In this document: positions 11,717 to 24,650 of the stretch, piece by piece
How positions within the stretch are numbered: position 1 is the first letter of the stretch
How the letters are laid out: the number at the start of each line of letters is the position of its first letter
DNA from: Rhodeus uyekii
Lineage: Eukaryota > Chordata > Actinopteri > Cypriniformes > Acheilognathidae
Reading direction: 5' to 3'
DNA: 64,000 nt
Assembly: GCA_037043235.1 (NCBI GenBank)
Contig: JAWRVZ010000491.1
Location: forward strand, 1-64,000
Made by a program: the position numbers and the translations under genes
Notes under the pieces: model-generated
Told to the model about the DNA's origin: nothing
What the model saw: the letters and a program-made list of their open reading frames with translations, nothing else
The model's database searches: none

Positions 11717-12340
11717 ATATAGCTGCAAGCAGCAATGACCGGGGTTCAAACGTAGCAGGACCATCTGAGCTGTCATGACGGTTTGTGGTCAATCTGACTA
11801 GTTCTCCTAATGTGCACAGTTCTGTGAAGTTTCTACTTTGTGTAAACAATGTATAGACATCTTTCAAAGATGTTCAGATTTAGAAGATCAAATGATATTG
11901 ACATTGTGAACTGAACATATGAACAGTTATGTCGGTGTATGTCGGTCTATGTCAATCTGACTTGTTCTCCACATAAACAGAGCTTTATGAAGTTTCTAGT
12001 TTGTGTAAATGATATATAGACATGCTACAAATTTTTTTCAGTATGGGAAGATCTATCAAATGATAACAATGTGGATATGTTTAACACTACACGTCATATC
12101 ATTTCAACTGTTATGACCTTTTTTTGTCAATCTGACTAGTTTTCCTAATGAGCACAGTTCTGTGAAGTTTCTACTCTGTGCAAACAATGAATAGACATCT
12201 TTCAAAGATGTTCAGACTGAGAAGATTAAATGATATTAATATTGTGAACTGAACATCTGAACTGTTCTGTCGGTTTATGTCAGTCTATGTCAATCTGACT
12301 TGTTCTCCACATAAAAAGATTTTCTAGCCTGATGGTGCCT

Positions 12341-12660
12341 CTTGTGGACAAAAGTAGTATTACAGCTTTTCTAAGATTTTAAAATGTAGATCATTTGTAA
12401 TTTATTGTGAGCCCTATGAGCATCAGAAATACATGAGACCTGACATATTTCTTCAAAATGACTTGTTCTTAACATGTTCACAGATCTGTGACGTTTCTCT
12501 TGTGGACAAAACTAGTATTACAGCTTTTCTAAGATTTTAAAATGTAGATGGTTTATAATTTATTGTGAGCCGTACGAGCATCAGAAATACATGAAACCTC
12601 ACAAGTTTCTTCATAATGTCTTGTTCTTAACATTTACACAGTTTTGTGAAGTTTCTTGCT
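12341..12660 (+). repeat. Two ~158-bp submodules inside B unit 2 (example)
   Basis: CTTGTGGACAAAA.TAGTATTACAGCTTTTCTAAGATTTT and the following GTGAGCC...GAGCATCAGAAATACATGA are repeated at 12341 and 12499. The same tandem pair is seen in most B units, so it predates the array's amplification. Confidence 0.85.
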
Positions 12661-13279
12661 TTTGGACAAGATATATAGACATTTTAATCACAATAGGCCA
12701 AATCAGAAATATATGAAAAATTGTATCTGCTGAACGGTTTAACTAATCGAAAATCCTTTGACAACTTTTTGCCTTGAGTGTCCCTAGATGATGCGTGTGA
12801 ATTTTCAAGCCAGTGAGATTGACGGCCTATGACGAGTTCGAAAAATTTGAAATTTCAAAAATCTCCAATATTTCGCAAACAATTTGATTGACAGCAGTGG
12901 TTCTTGAGGCAAAGTTGTTCAGTATGAGGAGATCTATCAGATGATATCAATATTTTGTGGATGCGTGAAACACCACGTGAGTAGAGACGCAAAAAACTTG
13001 TTAGCGCCAACTAGTGTCCGATGTTCTTCAAAATTCTGACAGACCACTAGGGCCATGAGTCAAACACGCCCATCGAGTTTCGTTCCAATCGACCTTCGTT
13101 AAGCTAGTCTAATTGATGCTCAAAGTTCATTGGCCGATGACGGTCATGTTTTTTGAGATACACCAATGTCCTCATAGACCATCATGGACCCTTGGACAAA
13201 GACCGTGCATGACAAGTCTCAGGTCAATCGGACTACCATGTGACCCTGTACAGGTGATTGAGTGTTTTTTTCGCAATAT

Positions 13280-13296
13280 AGCGCCACCAAGTGGTC
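13280..13296 (-). promoter_or_regulatory. CTCF-core-like motif, reverse strand (B family example)
   Basis: AGCGCCACCAAGTGGTC reads on the minus strand as CCACTTGGTGGCGCT, 14 of 15 against the CTCF core. A second reverse match (13 of 15) is at 13729-13743. Both recur in B units, so B motifs face opposite to A motifs. Confidence 0.45.
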
Positions 13297-13578
13297 AATC
13301 AACGCAGTTTTTTTGGTGTGACAGTAAATTGATCTTATACATGACTATGTGAAGTTTGGTGAGATTATCTCTTTGCGTTCCAGAGCTATTACGATTTTAG
13401 CAAAAGTGTCTCCGCCTTATGCGAACGTTTTATTGTCTTGTTGCAAGCGTGAATCACCGATTAAAATTCCTTTGACAACTTTTGGTCATGAGAGTCTCTA
13501 GATGATGCGTGGGAAATTTTGCGTGATTTGGACAAACGGCCTATGAGGAGTTCGAAAAAAATTTTTTTTCAGAAAATT

Positions 13579-13589
13579 CAAAATGGCGG
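13579..13589 (+). promoter_or_regulatory. YY1-like AAATGGCGG motif (example)
   Basis: CAAAATGGCGG resembles the YY1 core AANATGGCGGC. The word occurs once per B unit and once or twice per A unit (for example 1372-1382, and CAACATGGCGGAC at 4592-4604). It lies in the block shared by A and B. Confidence 0.35.
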
Positions 13590-13871
13590 AAAATTTTTTA
13601 TTGGCGGAAATGAAATCGGAGATATACATTTTTTAAGTCTTGAGCCAAGGATTCCAGGGATATAAGACACTTGAGTCTACGACAAACGGTTTACGAGTTA
13701 TGAGCGTGTACGCGTTTGTAGTCGCTGTAGCGCCACCTATTGCCCGATTTGCGTCATATTTTGATACGTTCTCCCCAAATTGAGACCTACCATCTGACAA
13801 ACTTTCAAGTCGCTAGACCTTACGGTTTGGTCTGCACGATAAGAAGTATGGCAGAATAATAATAATAATAA

Positions 13872-16029
13872 ATATAGCTGCAAGCAGCAATGACCGGGGT
13901 TCAAACGTCGCAAGACCATCTGAGCTGTCAAGACGGTTTGTGGTCAATCTGACTAGTTCTCCTAATGTGCACAGTTCTGTGAAGTTTCTACTTTGTGTAA
14001 ACAATGTATACACATCTTTCAAAGATGTTCAGAATGAGAAGTTCGAATGATATTGACATTGTGAACTGAACATATGAACAGTTATGTCGGTGTATGTCGG
14101 TCTATGTCAATCTGACTTATTCTCCACATAAACAGAGCTTTATGAAGTTTCTAGTTTGTGTACATGATATATAGACATGTTACAATTTTTTTCAGTATGG
14201 GAAGATCTATCAAATGATAATAATGTGGATACGTTTAACACTACACGTCATATCATTTGAACTGTTATGACCTTTTTTTGTCAATCTGACTAGTTTTCCT
14301 AATGAGCACAGTTATGTGAAGTTTCTACTCTGTGCAAACAATGAATCGACATCTTTCAAAGATGTTCAGACTGAGAAGATTAAATGATATTAATATTGTG
14401 AACTGAACATCTGAACTGTTCTGTCGGTTTATGTCAGTCTATGTCAATCTGACTTGTTCTCCACATAAAAAGATTTTCTAGCCTGATGGTGCCTCTTGTG
14501 GACAAATGTAGTATTACAGCTTTTCTAAGATTTTAAAATGTAGATCATTTGTAATTTATTGTGAGCCCTATGAGCATCAGAAATACATGAGACCTGACAC
14601 ATTTCTTCAAAATGACTTGTTCTTAACATGTTCACAGATCTGTGACGTTTCTCTTGTGGACAAAACTAGTATTACAGCTTTTCTAAGATTTTAAAATATA
14701 GACCGTTTATTATTTATTGTGAGCCGTACGAGCATCAGAAATACATGAAACCTCACAAGTTTCTTCATAATGTCTTGTTCTTAACATTTACACAGTTTTG
14801 TGAAGTTTCTTGTTTTTGGACAAGATATATAGACATTTTAATCACAATAGGCCAAATCAGAAATATATGAAAAATTGTATCTGCTAAACGGTTTAACTAA
14901 TCGAAAATCCTTTGACAACTTTTTGCCTTGAGTGTCCCTAGATGATGCGTGTGAATTTTCAAGCCAGTGAGATTGACGCCCTATGACGAGTTCGAAAAAT
15001 TTGAAATTTCAAAAATCTCCAATATTTCGCAAACAATTTGATTGACAGCAGTGGTTCTTGAGGCAAAGTTGTTCAGTATGAGGAGATCTATCAGATGATA
15101 TCAATATTTTGTGGATGCGTGAAACACCACGTGAGTAGAGACGCAAAAAACTTGTTAGCGCCAACTAGTGTCCGATTTTCTTCAAAATTCTGACAGACCA
15201 CTAGGGCCATGAGTTAAACACGCCCATCGAGTTTCGTTCCGATCGACCTTCGTTAAGCTAGTCTAATTGATGCTCAAAGTTCATTGGCCGATGACGGTCA
15301 TGTTTTTTGAGATACACCAATGTCCTCATAGACCATCATGGACCCTTGGACAAAGACTGTGCATGACAAGTCTCAGGTCAATCGGACTACCATGTGACCC
15401 TGTACAGATGATTGAGTGTTTTTTTCGCAATATAGCGCCACCAAGTGGTCAATCATCGCAGTTTTTTTGGTGTGACCACAAATTGAGCTTATACATGAAT
15501 ATGTGAAGTTTGGTGAGATTATCTCTTTGCGTTCCAGAGCTATTACGATTTTAGCAAAAGTGTCTCCGCCTTATGCGAACGTTTTATTGTCTTGTTGCAA
15601 GTGTGAATCACCGATTAAAATTCCTTTGACAACTTTTGGTCAGGAGAGTCTCTAGATGATGTGTGGGAAATTTTGCGTGATTTGGACAAACGGCCTATGA
15701 GGAGTTTGAAAAAATTTTTTTTCAGAAAATTCAAAATGGCGGAAAATTTTTATAGGCGGAAATGAAATCGGAGATATACATTTTTTAAGTCTTGAGCCAA
15801 GGATTTCAGGGATATAAGACACTTGAGTGTACGACAAACGGTTTACGAGTTATGAGCGTGTACGCGTTTGTAGTCGCTGTAGCGCCACCTATTGCCCGAT
15901 TTGCGTCATATGTTGATACGTTCTCCCCAAATTGAGACCTACCATTTGACCAACTTTCAAGTCTCTAGACCTTGCGGTTTGGTCTGCACGATAAGAAGTA
16001 CGGCAGAATAATAATAATAATAATAATAA
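13872..16029 (+). repeat. B repeat unit 3
   Basis: A canonical B unit without a cassette. From about 14276 to its end it is nearly identical to 30941-32694 in B unit 10, sharing the private variants ACAATGAATCGACATC and CCTGTACAGATGATTG. Its first 400 bp are not part of that match. Confidence 0.92.
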
Positions 16030-18170
16030 ATATAGCTGCAAGCAGCAATGACCGGGGTTCAAACGTCGCAAGACCATCTGAGCTGTCAAGACGGTTTGTG
16101 GTCAATCTGACTAGTTCTCCTAATGTGCACAGTTCTGTGAAGTTTCTACTTTGTGTAAACAATGTATAGACATCTTTCAAAGATGTTCAGAATGAGAAGA
16201 TCAAATGATATTGACATTGTGAACTGAACATATGAACTGTTATGTCGGTCTATGTCAATCTGACTTGTTCTCCACATAAACAGAGCTTTATGAAGTTTCT
16301 AGTTTGTGTAAATGATATATAGACGTTACAAAAAATTTCAGTATGGGAAGATCTATCAAATGATAACAATGTGGATATGTTTAACACTACACGTCATATC
16401 ATTTGAACTGTTATGACCTTTTTTTGTCAATCTGACTAGTTTTCCTAATGAGCACAGTTCTGTGAAGTTTCTACTCTGTGCAAACAATGAATAGACATCT
16501 TTCAAAGATGTTCAGACTGAGAAGATTAAATGATATTAATATTGTGAACTGAACATCTGAACTGTTCTGTCGGTTTATGTCAGTCTATGTCAATCTGACT
16601 TGTTCTCCACATAAAAAGATTTTCTAGCCTGATGGTGCCTCTTGTGGACAAAAGTAGTATTACAGCTTTTCTAAGATTTTAAAATGTAGATCATTTGTAA
16701 TTTATTGTGAGACCTATGAGCATCAGAAATACATGAGACCTGACACATTTCTTCAAAATGACTTGTTCTTAACATGTTCACAGATCTGTGACGTTTCTCT
16801 TGTGGACAAAACTAGTATTACAGCTTTTCTAAGATTTTAAAATGTAGATGGTTTATAATTTATTGTGAGCCGTACGAGCATCAGAAATACATGAAACCTC
16901 ACAAGTTTCTTCATAATGTCTGGTTCTTAACATTTACACAGTTTTGTGAAGTTTCTTGTTTTTGGACAAGATATATAGACATTTTAATCACAATAGGCCA
17001 AATCAGAAATATATGAAAAATTGTATCTGCTGAACGGTTTAACTAATCGAAAATCCTTTGACAACTTTTTGCCTTGAGTGTCCCTAGATGATGCATGTGA
17101 ATTTTCAAGACAGTGAGATTGACGGCCTATGACGAGTTCGAAAAATTTGAAATTTCAAAAATCTCCAATATTTCGCAAACAATTTGATTGACAGCAGTGG
17201 TTCTTGAGGCAAAGTTGTTCAGTATGAGGAGATCTATCAGATGAAGTCAATATTTTGTGGATGCGTGAAACACCACGTGAGTAGAGACGCAAAAAACTCA
17301 TTAGCGCCAACTAGTGTCCGATTTTCTTCAAAATTCTGACAGACCACTAGGGCCATGAGTCAAACACGCCCATCGAGTTTCGTTCCAATCGACCTTCGTT
17401 AAGCTAGTCTAATTGATGCTCAAACTTCATTGGCCGATGACGGTCATGTTTTTTGAGATACACCAATGTCCTCATAGACCATCATGGACCCTTGGACAAA
17501 GACCGTGCATGACAAGTCTCAGGTCAATCGGACTAACATGTGACCCTGTACAGGTGATTGAGTGTTTTTTTTCGCAATATAGCGCCACCAAGTGGTCAAT
17601 CATCGCAGTTTTTTTGGTGATTCCACAAATTGAGCTTATACATGACTATGTGAAGTTTGGTGAGATTATCTCTTTGCGTTCCAGAGCTATTACAATTTTA
17701 GCAAAAGTGTCTCCACCTTATCTGAACGTTTTATTGTCTTGTTGCAAGCGTGAATCACCGATCAAAATTCCTTTGACAACTTTTGGTCATGAGAGTCTCT
17801 AGATGATGTGTGTGAAATTTTGCGTGATTTGGACAAACGGTCTATGAGGAGTTCGAAAACTTTTTTTTTCAGAAAATTCAAAATGGCGGAAAATTTTTAT
17901 AGGCGGAAATGAAATCGGAGATATACATTTTTTAAGTTTTGAGCCAAGGATTCCAGAGATATAAGACACTTGAGTGTACGACAAACGGTTTTCGAGTTAT
18001 GAACATGTACGCGTTTGTAGTCGCTGTAGCGCCACCTATAGCCCGATTTGCGTCATATTTTGATACGTTCTCCCCAAATTGAGACCTACCATCTGACAAA
18101 GTTTCAAGTCTCTAGACCTTACGGTTTGGTCTGCACGATAAGAAGTACGGCAGAATAATAATAATAATAA
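16030..18170 (+). repeat. B repeat unit 4, mosaic
   Basis: The first ~1.35 kb (to about 17383) matches B unit 14 (offset 24951), sharing AGACGTTACAAAAAATTTC and CTCATTAGCGCC. The rest (from about 17390) matches B unit 1 (offset 6454), including the 8-T run and the GTGATTCCACAAATTGAG variant. The switch lies within a few bases of 17386, so this unit is a recombinant. Confidence 0.9.
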
Positions 18171-20330
18171 ATATAGCTGCAAGCAGCAATGACCGGGGTT
18201 CAAACGTAGCAGGACCATCTGAGCTGTCATGACGGTTTGTGGTCAATCTGACTAGTTCTCCTAATGTGCACAGTTCTGTGAAGTTTCTACTTTGTGTAAA
18301 CAATGTATAGACATCTTTCAAAGATGTTCAGAATTAGAAGATCAAATGATATTGACATTGTGAACTGAACATATGAACAGTTATGTCGGTGTATGTCGGT
18401 CTATGTCAATCTGACTTGTTCTCCACATAAACAGAGCTTTATGAAGTTTCTAGTTTGTGTAAATGATATATAGACATGCTACAAATTTTTTTCAGTATGG
18501 GAAGATCTATCAAATGATAACAATGTGGATATGTTTAACACTACACGTCATATCATTTCAACTGTTATGACCTTTTTTTGTCAATCTGACTAGTTTTCCT
18601 AATGAGCACAGTTCTGTGAAGTTTCTACTCTGTGCAAACAATGAATAGACATCTTTCAAAGATGTTCAGACTGAGAAGATTAAATGATATTAATATTGTG
18701 AACTGAACATCTGAACTGTTCTGTCGGTTTATGTCAGTCTATGTCAATCTGACTTGTTCTCCACATAAAAAGATTTTCTAGCCTGATGGTGCCTCTTGTG
18801 GACAAAAGTAGTATTACAGCTTTTCTAAGATTTTAAAATGTAGATCATTTGTAATTTATTGTGAGCCCTATGAGCATCAGAAATACATGAGACCTGACAT
18901 ATTTCTTCAAAATGACTTGTTCTTAACATGTTCACAGATCTGTGACGTTTCTCTTGTGGACAAAACTAGTATTACAGCTTTTCTAAGATTTTAAAATGTA
19001 GATGGTTTATAATTTATTGTGAGCCGTACGAGCATCAGAAATACATGAAACCTCACAAGTTTCTTCATAATGTCTTGTTCTTAACATTTACACAGTTTTG
19101 TGAAGTTTCTTGCTTTTGGACAAGATATATAGACATTTTAATCACAATAGGCCAAATCAGAAATATATGAAAAATTGTATCTGCTGAACGGTTTAACTAA
19201 TCGAAAATCCTTTGACAACTTTTTGCCTTGAGTGTCCCTAGATGATGCGTGTGAATTTTCAAGCCAGTGAGATTGACGGCCTATGACGAGTTCGAAAAAT
19301 TTGAAATTTCAAAAATCTCCAATATTTCGCAAACAATTTGATTGACAGCAGTGGTTCTTGAGGCAAAGTTGTTCAGTATGAGGAGATCTATCAGATGATA
19401 TCAATATTTTGTGGATGCGTGAAACACCACGTGAGTAGAGACGCAAAAAACTTGTTAGCGCCAACTAGTGTCCGATGTTCTTCAAAATTCTGACAGACCA
19501 CTAGGGCCATGAGTCAAACACGCCCATCGAGTTTCGTTCCAATCGACCTTCGTTAAGCTAGTCTAATTGATGCTCAAAGTTCATTGGCCGATGACGGTCA
19601 TGTTTTTTGAGATACACCAATGTCCTCATAGACCATCATGGACCCTTGGACAAAGACCGTGCATGACAAGTCTCAGGTCAATCGGACTACCATGTGACCC
19701 TGTACAGGTGATTGAGTGTTTTTTTCGCAATATAGCGCCACCAAGTGGTCAATCAACGCAGTTTTTTTGGTGTGACAGTAAATTGATCTTATACATGACT
19801 ATGTGAAGTTTGGTGAGATTATCTCTTTGCGTTCCAGAGCTATTACGATTTTAGCAAAAGTGTCTCCGCCTTATGCGAACGTTTTATTGTCTTGTTGCAA
19901 GCGTGAATCACCGATTAAAATTCCTTTGACAACTTTTGGTCATGAGAGTCTCTAGATGATGCGTGGGAAATTTTGCGTGATTTGGACAAACGGCCTATGA
20001 GGAGTTCGAAAAAATTTTTTTTTCAGAAAATTCAAAATGGCGGAAAATTTTTATAGGCGGAAATGAAATCGGAGATATACATTTTTTAAGTCTTGAGCCA
20101 AGGATTCCAGGGATATAAGACACTTGAGTCTACGACAAACGGTTTACGAGTTATGAGCGTGTACGCGTTTGTAGTCGCTGTAGCGCCACCTATTGCCCGA
20201 TTTGCGTCATATTTTGATACGTTCTCCCCAAATTGAGACCTACCATCTGACAAACTTTCAAGTCGCTAGACCTTACGGTTTGGTCTGCACGATAAGAAGT
20301 ATGGCAGAATAATAATAATAATAATAATAA
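17390..20330 (+). repeat. 2.9 kb duplicated block, copy 2 (pairs with 10936-13871)
   Basis: It covers the end of B unit 4 and all of B unit 5. The near identity ends exactly at the next unit head, where the copies lead into different units (canonical head at 13872, divergent head at 20331). Confidence 0.88.
18171..20330 (+). repeat. B repeat unit 5
   Basis: A near-identical copy of B unit 2 at offset 6454. One clear difference is CAGATTTAG at 11875 against CAGAATTAG here; another is the poly-T/poly-A run after GGAGTTCGAAAA. It ends in a longer (AAT)n tract with no cassette. Confidence 0.92.
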
Positions 20331-22600
20331 ATATAGCTGCAAGCATCAATCAACGGGGTTCAAACGTCGCAAGACCATCAAGGCCCATTGGACAAAGAAC
20401 GTGCATGACAAGTTTGAAGTCAATCGGACTTAGGAGTGCACATGCACAGATGTTTAAGTTTTTTTTCATAATATAGCGCCACCAAGTGGTCAATAGTTGC
20501 AGATTTTTTAGTGTGACCACAAAATGAGCTCTTACATGAGTATTTCAAGTTTGGTGAGATTAACTCTTTGCAATCCAGAGTTATTATGAATTTTGTGAAA
20601 GTGTGAATTTTATATCAGTGTATAATTAATATTACAGCCATCGTCTTTCAGTTGGTAATTAGTAGTTCATTATGAGGAGATTTATCAAATTATATTAATA
20701 TTGTGTGGTTGTGTTTAGCACAACATGTCATCCAAACACTCCCATCAAGTTTCGTTGCAATCGACCTTTGTTAAGTTGTTCTAATTGATGCACAAACTTC
20801 ATTGGTCGATGATGGACATGTTTTTTGAGATATGCCAATTTCCTCATAGACCATCATGGACCCTTGGATAAAGACCATGCATGACAAGTTTCAAGTCATT
20901 CCAATAAACGAGTGTACTGTGACAGCCAATTTAGAAATTGTTCACATATTAAAAAAAACAAATTCAAAATTTGGAATAAAAAGATTCCTTATCCTGTGGC
21001 TCCCTCTTGTGGACAAGTAATATTACAGCCATCATCTTTCAGTTTGGATGGGATATTCAGTATGAGAAGATCTATCAAATATTAATATAGTGTGGATGTG
21101 TGAAACAAGATGTGAGCAGAGATTCTTCTAACTGAAATTGGAATAAAAAGATTTCCTAGCCTGACGGTGCCGCTTGTGGACAAAACTAGTATTACAGCTT
21201 TACTGAGATTTTAAAATATAGATAGTTTATAATTTATTGTGAGCCCTACGAGCATCAGAAATACATGAAACCTGACACATTTCTTCAAAATGACGTGTTC
21301 TTAACATGTTCACAGTTCTGTGATGTTTTTTGTTTGTGCACAAGATATATAGACATTTTAATCACAATAGGCCAAATCAGAAATATATGAAAAATTGTAT
21401 CTGCTGAACGGTTTAACTGATCGAAATTCTTTGAATAACTTTTTGCCTTGAGTGTCCCTAGATGATGTGTGTGAATTTTCAAGGCAATCGTATTGACGGT
21501 CTATGACTAGTTCGAAAAAGTTGAATTTTCTAAAATCTCCAATATTTCAAAAACAGTTTGATTGACAGCAGTGGTTCTTGAAGCAAAGTTGCTCAGTATG
21601 AGGAGATCTAACAGATGATATCAATATTGTGAGGATGTGTGAAACACCACATGAGTAGAGACGCAAAAAACTCGTTAGCGCCAACTAGTGGCCGATTTCT
21701 TTAAAATTTGTGACTGACCTTTAGGGCTATGAGTCAAATACGATCATCGAGTTTCGTTCCGATCGAAGTTCGTTAAGCTGGTCTAATTTATGCTTAAACT
21801 TCATTGGCCGATAACGGCCATGTTTTTTGAGATACGCCAATATCCTCATAGACCATCATGGCCCATTGGACAAAGACCGTGCATGACAAGTTTGAAGTAA
21901 ATCGGATTAACGAGTGCACATGTACAGATGTTTTTGTGTTTTTTTCGTAATATAGCGCCACCAAGTGGTGAATCGTTGCAGCTTTTTTAGGGTGACCACA
22001 AAACTAGCTCATACATGAGTGTTTCAAGTTTGGTGAGATTATCTCTTTGCATTCCAGAATTATTACGATTTTAGAAAAATAGGCTCCGCCCTATTCAGAC
22101 GTTTGGACGTCCTGTTGCGAGCGTGAATCACTGATCAAAATTCTTTGAACAACTTTTGGTCAGGAGATTCTCTAGATGATGCGTGTGAAGTTTCGCATGA
22201 TTTGGACAAACGGTCTATGAGGAGTTCGAAAAAAATTTTTTTCAGAAAATTCAAAATGGCGGAAAATTTTTATAGACGGAAATGAAATCGGAGATATACA
22301 TTTTTTAAGTCTTGAGCCAAGGATTCCAGAGATATAAGACACTTTAGTGTAGGACAAACGGTTTACGAGTTATAAGTGATTACGCGTTTTAAGTGGCTGT
22401 AGCGCCACCTATAGGCCGATTTGCGTCATGTTTTGATACGTTCCCCCCAAATTGAGACCTACCATCTGGCCAACTTTCAAGTCTCTAGACCTTACAGTTT
22501 GGTCTGCACGATCGGAAGTTCGACAGAATAATAATAATAATAATAATAAAAATCTTAACGATTACAATAGGTTTTCAACGCTTCGCGTTTGAACCCCTAA
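20331..22600 (+). repeat. B repeat unit 6, divergent subfamily
   Basis: The head reads ATATAGCTGCAAGCATCAAT and ACGGGGTTCAAACG, with the head stem broken (GCATC). The front half belongs to a divergent subtype with CATCAAGGCCCATTGGAC and CTGTGGCTCCCTCTTG text. It has an intact, unoccupied counterpart of the piggyBac target (CACATATTAAAAAAAAC near 20945). One B-type cassette ends it. Confidence 0.88.
22550..22600 (+). repeat. Single B-type hairpin cassette
   Basis: AATCTTAACGATTACAATAG, then GTTTTC, the AACGC-TTC-GCGTT hairpin and TGAACCCCTAA. The end CGTTTGAACCCC is the exact reverse complement of the GGGGTTCAAACG of B heads. This cassette shares ATTACAATAGGT with the A cassettes. Confidence 0.9.
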
Positions 22601-24566
22601 ATATAGCTGCAAGCAGCAATGACCGGGGTTCAAACGTAGCAGGACCATCTGAGCTGTCATGACGGTTTGTGGTCAATCTGACTAGTTCTCCTAATGTGCA
22701 CAGTTATGTGAAGTTTCTACTTTGTGCAAACAATGTATAGACATCTTTCAAAGATGTTCAGAATGAGAAGATCAAATGATATTAATATTGTGAACTGAAC
22801 ATCTGAACTGTTATGTCGGTCTATATCAATCTGACTTGTTCTCCATATAAACACATCTTTATGAAGTTTCTAGTTTGTGTAAACGATATATATACATGTT
22901 AAACATTTTTTTCAGTATGGAAAAATCGATCAAATGATATTAATATTACGTGCATGTGTTTAACACCATATGTCATGTCATCTGAACTGTTATGTCAGTC
23001 TCTGTCAATCTGACTTGTTCTCCACATAAAAAGATTTTCTAGCCTGATGGTGCCTCTTGTGGACACAAGTAGTATTACAGCTTTTCTAAGATTTTAAAAT
23101 GTAGATCGTTTGTAATTTATTGTGAGCCCTTTGAGCATCAGAAATACATGAGACCTGACACATTTCTTCAAAATGACTTGTTCTAAACATGTTCACAGAT
23201 CTGTGACGTTTTTCTTGTGGACAAAACTAGTATGACAGCTTTTCTAAGATTTTAAAATATAGATCGTTTATAATTTATTGTGAGCCGTACGAGCATCAGA
23301 AATACATGAAACCTCACAAGTTTCTTCATAATGTCTTGTTCTTAACATTTACACAGTTTTGTGAAGTTTCTTGTTTTTGGACAAGATATATAGACATTTT
23401 ACTCACAATAGGCCAAATCAGAAATATATGAAAAATTGTATCTGCTGAACGGTTTAACTAATCGAAAATCCTTTGACAACTTTTTGCCTTGCGTGTCCCT
23501 AGATGATGCGTGTGAATTTTCAAGCCAGTGAGATTGACGGCCTATGACGAGTTCGAAAAATTTGAAATTTCAAAAATCTCTAATATTTCGCAAACAATTT
23601 GATTGACAGCAGTGGTTCTTGAGGCAAAGTTGTTCAGTATGAGGAGATCTATCAGATGATGTCAATATTTTGTGGATGCTTGAAACACCACGTGAGTAGA
23701 GACGCAAAAAACTCGTTAGCTCCAACTAGTGTCCGATTTTCTTCAAAATTCTGACAGACCACTAGGGCCATGAGTCAAACACGCCCATCGAGTTTCGTTC
23801 CGATCGACCTTCGTTAAGCTAGTCTAATTGATGCTCAAAGTTCATTGGCCGATGACGGTCATGTTTTTTGAGATACACCAATGTCCTCATAGACCATCAT
23901 GGACCCTTGGACAAAGACCGTGCATGACAAGTCTCAGGTCAATCGGACTACCATGTGACCCTGTACAGGTGATTGAGTGTTTTTCTCGCAATATAGCGCC
24001 ACCAAGTGGTCAATCATCGCAGTTTTTTTGGTGTCACCACAAATTGAGCTTATACATGACTATGTGAAGTTTGGTGAGATTATCTCCTTGCGTTCCAGAG
24101 CTATTACGATTTTAGCAAAAGTGTCTCCGCCTTATGCAAACGTTTTATTGTCTTGTTGCAAGCGTGAATCACCGATTAAAATTCCTTTGACAACTTTTGG
24201 TCATGAGAGTCTCTAGATGATGCGTGGGAAATTTTGCGTGATTTGGACAAACGGCCTATGAGGAGTTCGAAAAAAAAAATTTTCAGAAAATTAAAAATGG
24301 CGGAAAATTTTTATAGGCGGAAATGAAATCGGAGATATACATTTTTTAAGTCTTGAGCCAAGGATTCCAGGGATATAAGACACTTGAGTGTACGACAAAC
24401 GGTTTACGAGTTATGAGCGTGTACGCGTTTGTAGTCGCTGTAGCGCCACCTATTGCCCGATTTGCGTCATATTTTGATACGTTCTCCCCAAATTGAGACC
24501 TACCATCTGACCAACTTTCAAGTCTCTAGACCTTACGGTTTGGTCTGCACGATAAGAAGTACGGCA

Positions 24567-24602
<36 letters not shown>

Positions 24603-24650
24603 TCCTAACAATTACAATAGGTTTTCAACGCTTCGCGTTTGAACCCCTAA
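22601..24650 (+). repeat. B repeat unit 7
   Basis: A B unit of ~2.05 kb with the canonical head. It lacks the second head sub-repeat with GAATAGACATC that units 1-5 have, and has a TCACCACAAATTGAG variant after the reverse CTCF-like motif. It ends with a long (AAT)n tract and one cassette. Confidence 0.9.
24599..24650 (+). repeat. Single B-type hairpin cassette
   Basis: AATCCTAACAATTACAATAG followed by the AACGC-TTC-GCGTT hairpin and TGAACCCCTAA, directly against the head of B unit 8. Confidence 0.9.

Larger units (their letters stand above)
10936..13871 (+). repeat. 2.9 kb duplicated block, copy 1 (pairs with 17390-20330)
   Basis: It spans the last part of B unit 1 and all of B unit 2. It repeats at offset 6454 (three unit lengths) with only scattered differences, such as CAGATTTAG/CAGAATTAG and mononucleotide run lengths. 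Confidence 0.88.
11717..13871 (+). repeat. B repeat unit 2
   Basis: A canonical ~2.15 kb B unit. The motif AGCGCCACCAAGTGGTC is at 13280-13296 and AGCGCCACCTATTGC at 13729-13743. It is nearly identical to B unit 5, 6454 bp downstream, sharing private variants such as CTTGAGTCTACG and AAGTCGCTAGACC. It ends in (AAT)n with no cassette. Confidence 0.93.
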
